A DNA stretch of 64,000 nucleotides from Aeromicrobium sp. PE09-221 (GTDB lineage Bacteria; Actinomycetota; Actinomycetes; Propionibacteriales; Nocardioidaceae): the NCBI RefSeq assembly GCF_002174305.1, contig NZ_MIJB01000003.1:186001-250000 (forward strand), read 5' to 3'. A program made the position numbers and the translations under genes. Positions 62,571 to 64,000 of this stretch are shown one piece after another. Position 1 is the stretch's first letter. Every line of letters starts with the position of its first letter. The notes beneath the pieces were generated by a model. The model saw only the letters and a program-made list of their open reading frames with translations. It was not told the DNA's origin and did not search any database.

Positions 62571-63349
62571 GACAGCCACCGCTTCCTGCGCTTGTAGTGC
62601 TTGAGATCGCGATAGGAGGTCGCCAGCTCGCCGCGTCCGAGGTAGAAGTCGCGGATATCGCTGTCCTGGAGCAGGGCCTCGGCGGGCTGGTCCATGACGA
62701 TCTTTCCGTGCTCCATCACGTAACCGTGATGGGCGATCGAGAGCGCCATCATCGCGTTCTGCTCGACGAGGAGAACGGTGGTGCCGCGCTGCTCGTTGAT
62801 CTGCACGATGATGTCCTTGATCTGGGCCACGATGCGCGGGGCCAGGCCGAGACTCGGCTCATCGAGGAGCACGATGTCGGGTTGCGCGACAAGCGCGCGT
62901 CCCATCGCGAGCATCTGCTGTTCGCCGCCGGACAGGTAACCCGCGGTGCGCTTGCGACGCTCCTTGAGCACCGGGAACAGCTCGTAGATCTCCTCGATGC
63001 TCTCGCCCAGGCCCCCGCGGCGCGTATGACCACCGACCCGCAGATTCTCCTCGACGGTGAACTCGCCGAAGACGCGGCGGCCTTCGAGCACCTGTCCGAG
63101 TCCCGCCGCGACGATCCGTGGCGCGTTCCAACGCTCGATCGGCTTCTCGTCGAGCAGGACCTGACCTTTGGTGACCTCGCCGTCGTGGATGTCCAGCAGG
63201 CCTGACAGCGCACGCAGCAGCGTCGTCTTACCGGCGCCATTGGCACCGAGCAGGGCAACGATCTGTCCGCGGGCCACGTTCAGGCTGACGCCGCGCAGCA
63301 CGAGGACGACGTCGTTATAGACGACTTCCAGGTTCTTGACGCTCAGCAC
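62567..63349 (-). CDS. Liv-type ABC ATPase (LivF-like)
   Basis: ATPase of 260 residues from GTG 63349 (GGAGGAGGGGGAG upstream), first gene of the operon. Walker A is GANGAGKTTLLRALSG, signature YLSGGEQQMLAMGRAL and Walker B IVLLDEPSLGLAP. The C-terminus has an extra basic stretch (RDLKHYKRRKRW). It pairs with the LivG-like ATPase. The divergent TetR gene starts 119 bp away and probably controls it. Confidence 0.93.
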   Translation of the reverse strand: MLSVKNLEVVYNDVVLVLRGVSLNVARGQIVALLGANGAGKTTLLRALSGLLDIHDGEVTKGQVLLDEKPIERWNAPRIVAAGLGQVLEGRRVFGEFTVEENLRVGGHTRRGGLGESIEEIYELFPVLKERRKRTAGYLSGGEQQMLAMGRALVAQPDIVLLDEPSLGLAPRIVAQIKDIIVQINEQRGTTVLLVEQNAMMALSIAHHGYVMEHGKIVMDQPAEALLQDSDIRDFYLGRGELATSYRDLKHYKRRKRWLS

Positions 63350-63390
63350 GTGGTGACTCCCCCTCCTCCTTGGTTGCGGGACGATCCTGA

Positions 63391-63453
63391 CACATCGATG
63401 TGAGTCACGTCACGAACTTTATGCAGATGTAGTGAAATTTTCCCTCCGAGGGA
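63391..63453. promoter_or_regulatory. Candidate TetR operators in the divergent promoter region
   Basis: The gap between the LivF-like and TetR genes holds two palindromes: CACATCGATGTG (63391-63402, perfect 12-mer) and TCCCTCCGAGGGA (63441-63453, 6+1+6). Either could be the operator for the adjacent TetR-family protein. The stretch around 63417-63440 is AT-rich for this genome and may contain the promoters. Confidence 0.45.
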
Positions 63454-63468
63454 GTACGTTGACTGCTG

Positions 63469-64000
63469 ATGAAAGGCTCACGGCAGACCGATGGCCGGAT
63501 GCGGCGCGCAGAACGGACCCGCGCCTCGATCGTCGACGCCCACGTGCGACTGCTGCGGGAGGGCACGCTCAAGCCGAGTGCCAAGACGATCGCCGAGGCT
63601 GCGGGTGTCTCGGTGCGGACCTTGTGGCTGTCCTTCGGCGACATGGAGAGCCTCTTCGCCCAGACGGTCGCCTACTGGTTCGCCTCGGACGATGCGCTGA
63701 GGGTCGCGATCGACCCGGCGCTGGGGTTGGAGGAGCGGATCGACCGCTTCTGCGCTGGACGGGCGCGTCGGCTGACCAATATCGCGCCGGCCGCCCGCGC
63801 GGCGCAGCTGATGGAACCGACGTCGTCGACGCTGCGCGGAAGCCGCCGCACGCATATCGAGAACGTGCTCACGGAGATCGATGCGGTCTTCGCGACCGAG
63901 ATCGCTGCCTCGGACGATCCCGCCGCGCTCCGCGATGCGCTCCTGGCCTCGAGCAGCTGGAATGCGTGGGCGATCCTGCACGATGATCTCGGCCGCAGCG
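63469..64000 (+). CDS. TetR family transcriptional regulator, incomplete at window end
   Basis: The frame is open from ATG 63469 to the end of the window (177 codons seen). The N-terminal helix-turn-helix is clear: RRAERTRASIVDAHVRLL, then KTIAEAAGVSVRTLWLSFG, with TLW-SFGDMESLF in place of the usual LYYHFKSKEELL. A helical ligand-binding domain begins after it. It is divergent from the Liv-type operon and probably regulates it, with an acyl-CoA or acid as possible signal. A later ATG at 63499 is an alternative start. Confidence 0.85.
   Translation, partial: MKGSRQTDGRMRRAERTRASIVDAHVRLLREGTLKPSAKTIAEAAGVSVRTLWLSFGDMESLFAQTVAYWFASDDALRVAIDPALGLEERIDRFCAGRARRLTNIAPAARAAQLMEPTSSTLRGSRRTHIENVLTEIDAVFATEIAASDDPAALRDALLASSSWNAWAILHDDLGRS

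Noticed and set aside
1..64000. CRISPR array, rRNA operon, prophage or intact insertion sequence
   Set aside because: No regularly spaced repeats, rRNA sequence, phage structural genes or intact transposase were seen; the only mobile-element trace is the recombinase remnant at 29570-29955.

Overview
The window is a contiguous piece of a high-GC actinobacterial chromosome centred on the replication origin. Gene order around dnaA (rpmH-rnpA-yidD-yidC-jag-rsmG-parA-parB on one side; dnaA-dnaN-gnd-recF-DUF721-gyrB-gyrA-DUF3566-tRNA-Ile-tRNA-Ala on the other), together with crgA, a PASTA kinase, SURF1 and a murJ/pseudokinase pair, fits Actinomycetota. Propionibacteriales (perhaps Propionibacteriaceae) is my best guess, but that is inference from synteny only. 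No rRNA operon, CRISPR array or intact insertion sequence was seen.

Layout. 1-6.4 kb: end of a penicillin-binding protein gene, pknB, DUF881, crgA, a rhomboid protease, a cyclophilin, a tiny membrane-anchored protein and an enoyl-CoA hydratase; the crgA-rhomboid gap holds a cluster of DnaA-box-like sites. 6.5-15.1 kb: a tightly coupled seven-gene minus-strand operon (crotonyl-CoA reductase-like enzyme, enoyl-CoA hydratase-family protein, NDP-forming acyl-CoA ligase, NMT1/SsuA-type ABC importer, thiamine-diphosphate enzyme) divergent from an IclR regulator. It looks like a self-contained import-and-degradation pathway for an unknown carboxylic acid. 15.3-18.5 kb: IclR, DUF3817, SURF1, glyA. 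18.6-21.5 kb: a DosR/DosS-like two-component module divergent from a universal stress protein and a DoxX protein, with a DosR-box-like palindrome between them.

21.7-30 kb is the most mosaic part: a DUF2236 oxygenase-like protein, a YtxH-like protein, a BenE transporter, a decayed hipBA toxin-antitoxin locus, an MFS exporter, a MarR regulator with an NADP-dependent F420-reductase-like protein and an LLM-class oxidoreductase, and a broken serine recombinase ending 12 bp from the 3' end of tRNA-Ala. 30-43 kb is the conserved gyrase/recF/dnaN/dnaA block. The likely oriC is the dnaN-dnaA gap, and there are two perfect TTGTCCACA boxes in the dnaA-rpmH gap.

43-48 kb carries ribosomal, RNase P, membrane-insertion and chromosome-partition genes, with two parS-like sites and a 43-codon ORF coupled between rsmG and parA. 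48-56.3 kb has thioredoxin and its reductase, a pseudokinase with an extracellular C-terminal domain, murJ, DUF6049 and cca. 56.4-64 kb is a LivFGHM-type ABC operon with an embedded AMP-forming acyl-CoA synthetase, divergent from a TetR-family gene that runs off the window. Two separate operons here therefore pair an ABC importer with a CoA ligase, suggesting a lifestyle based on scavenging organic acids.
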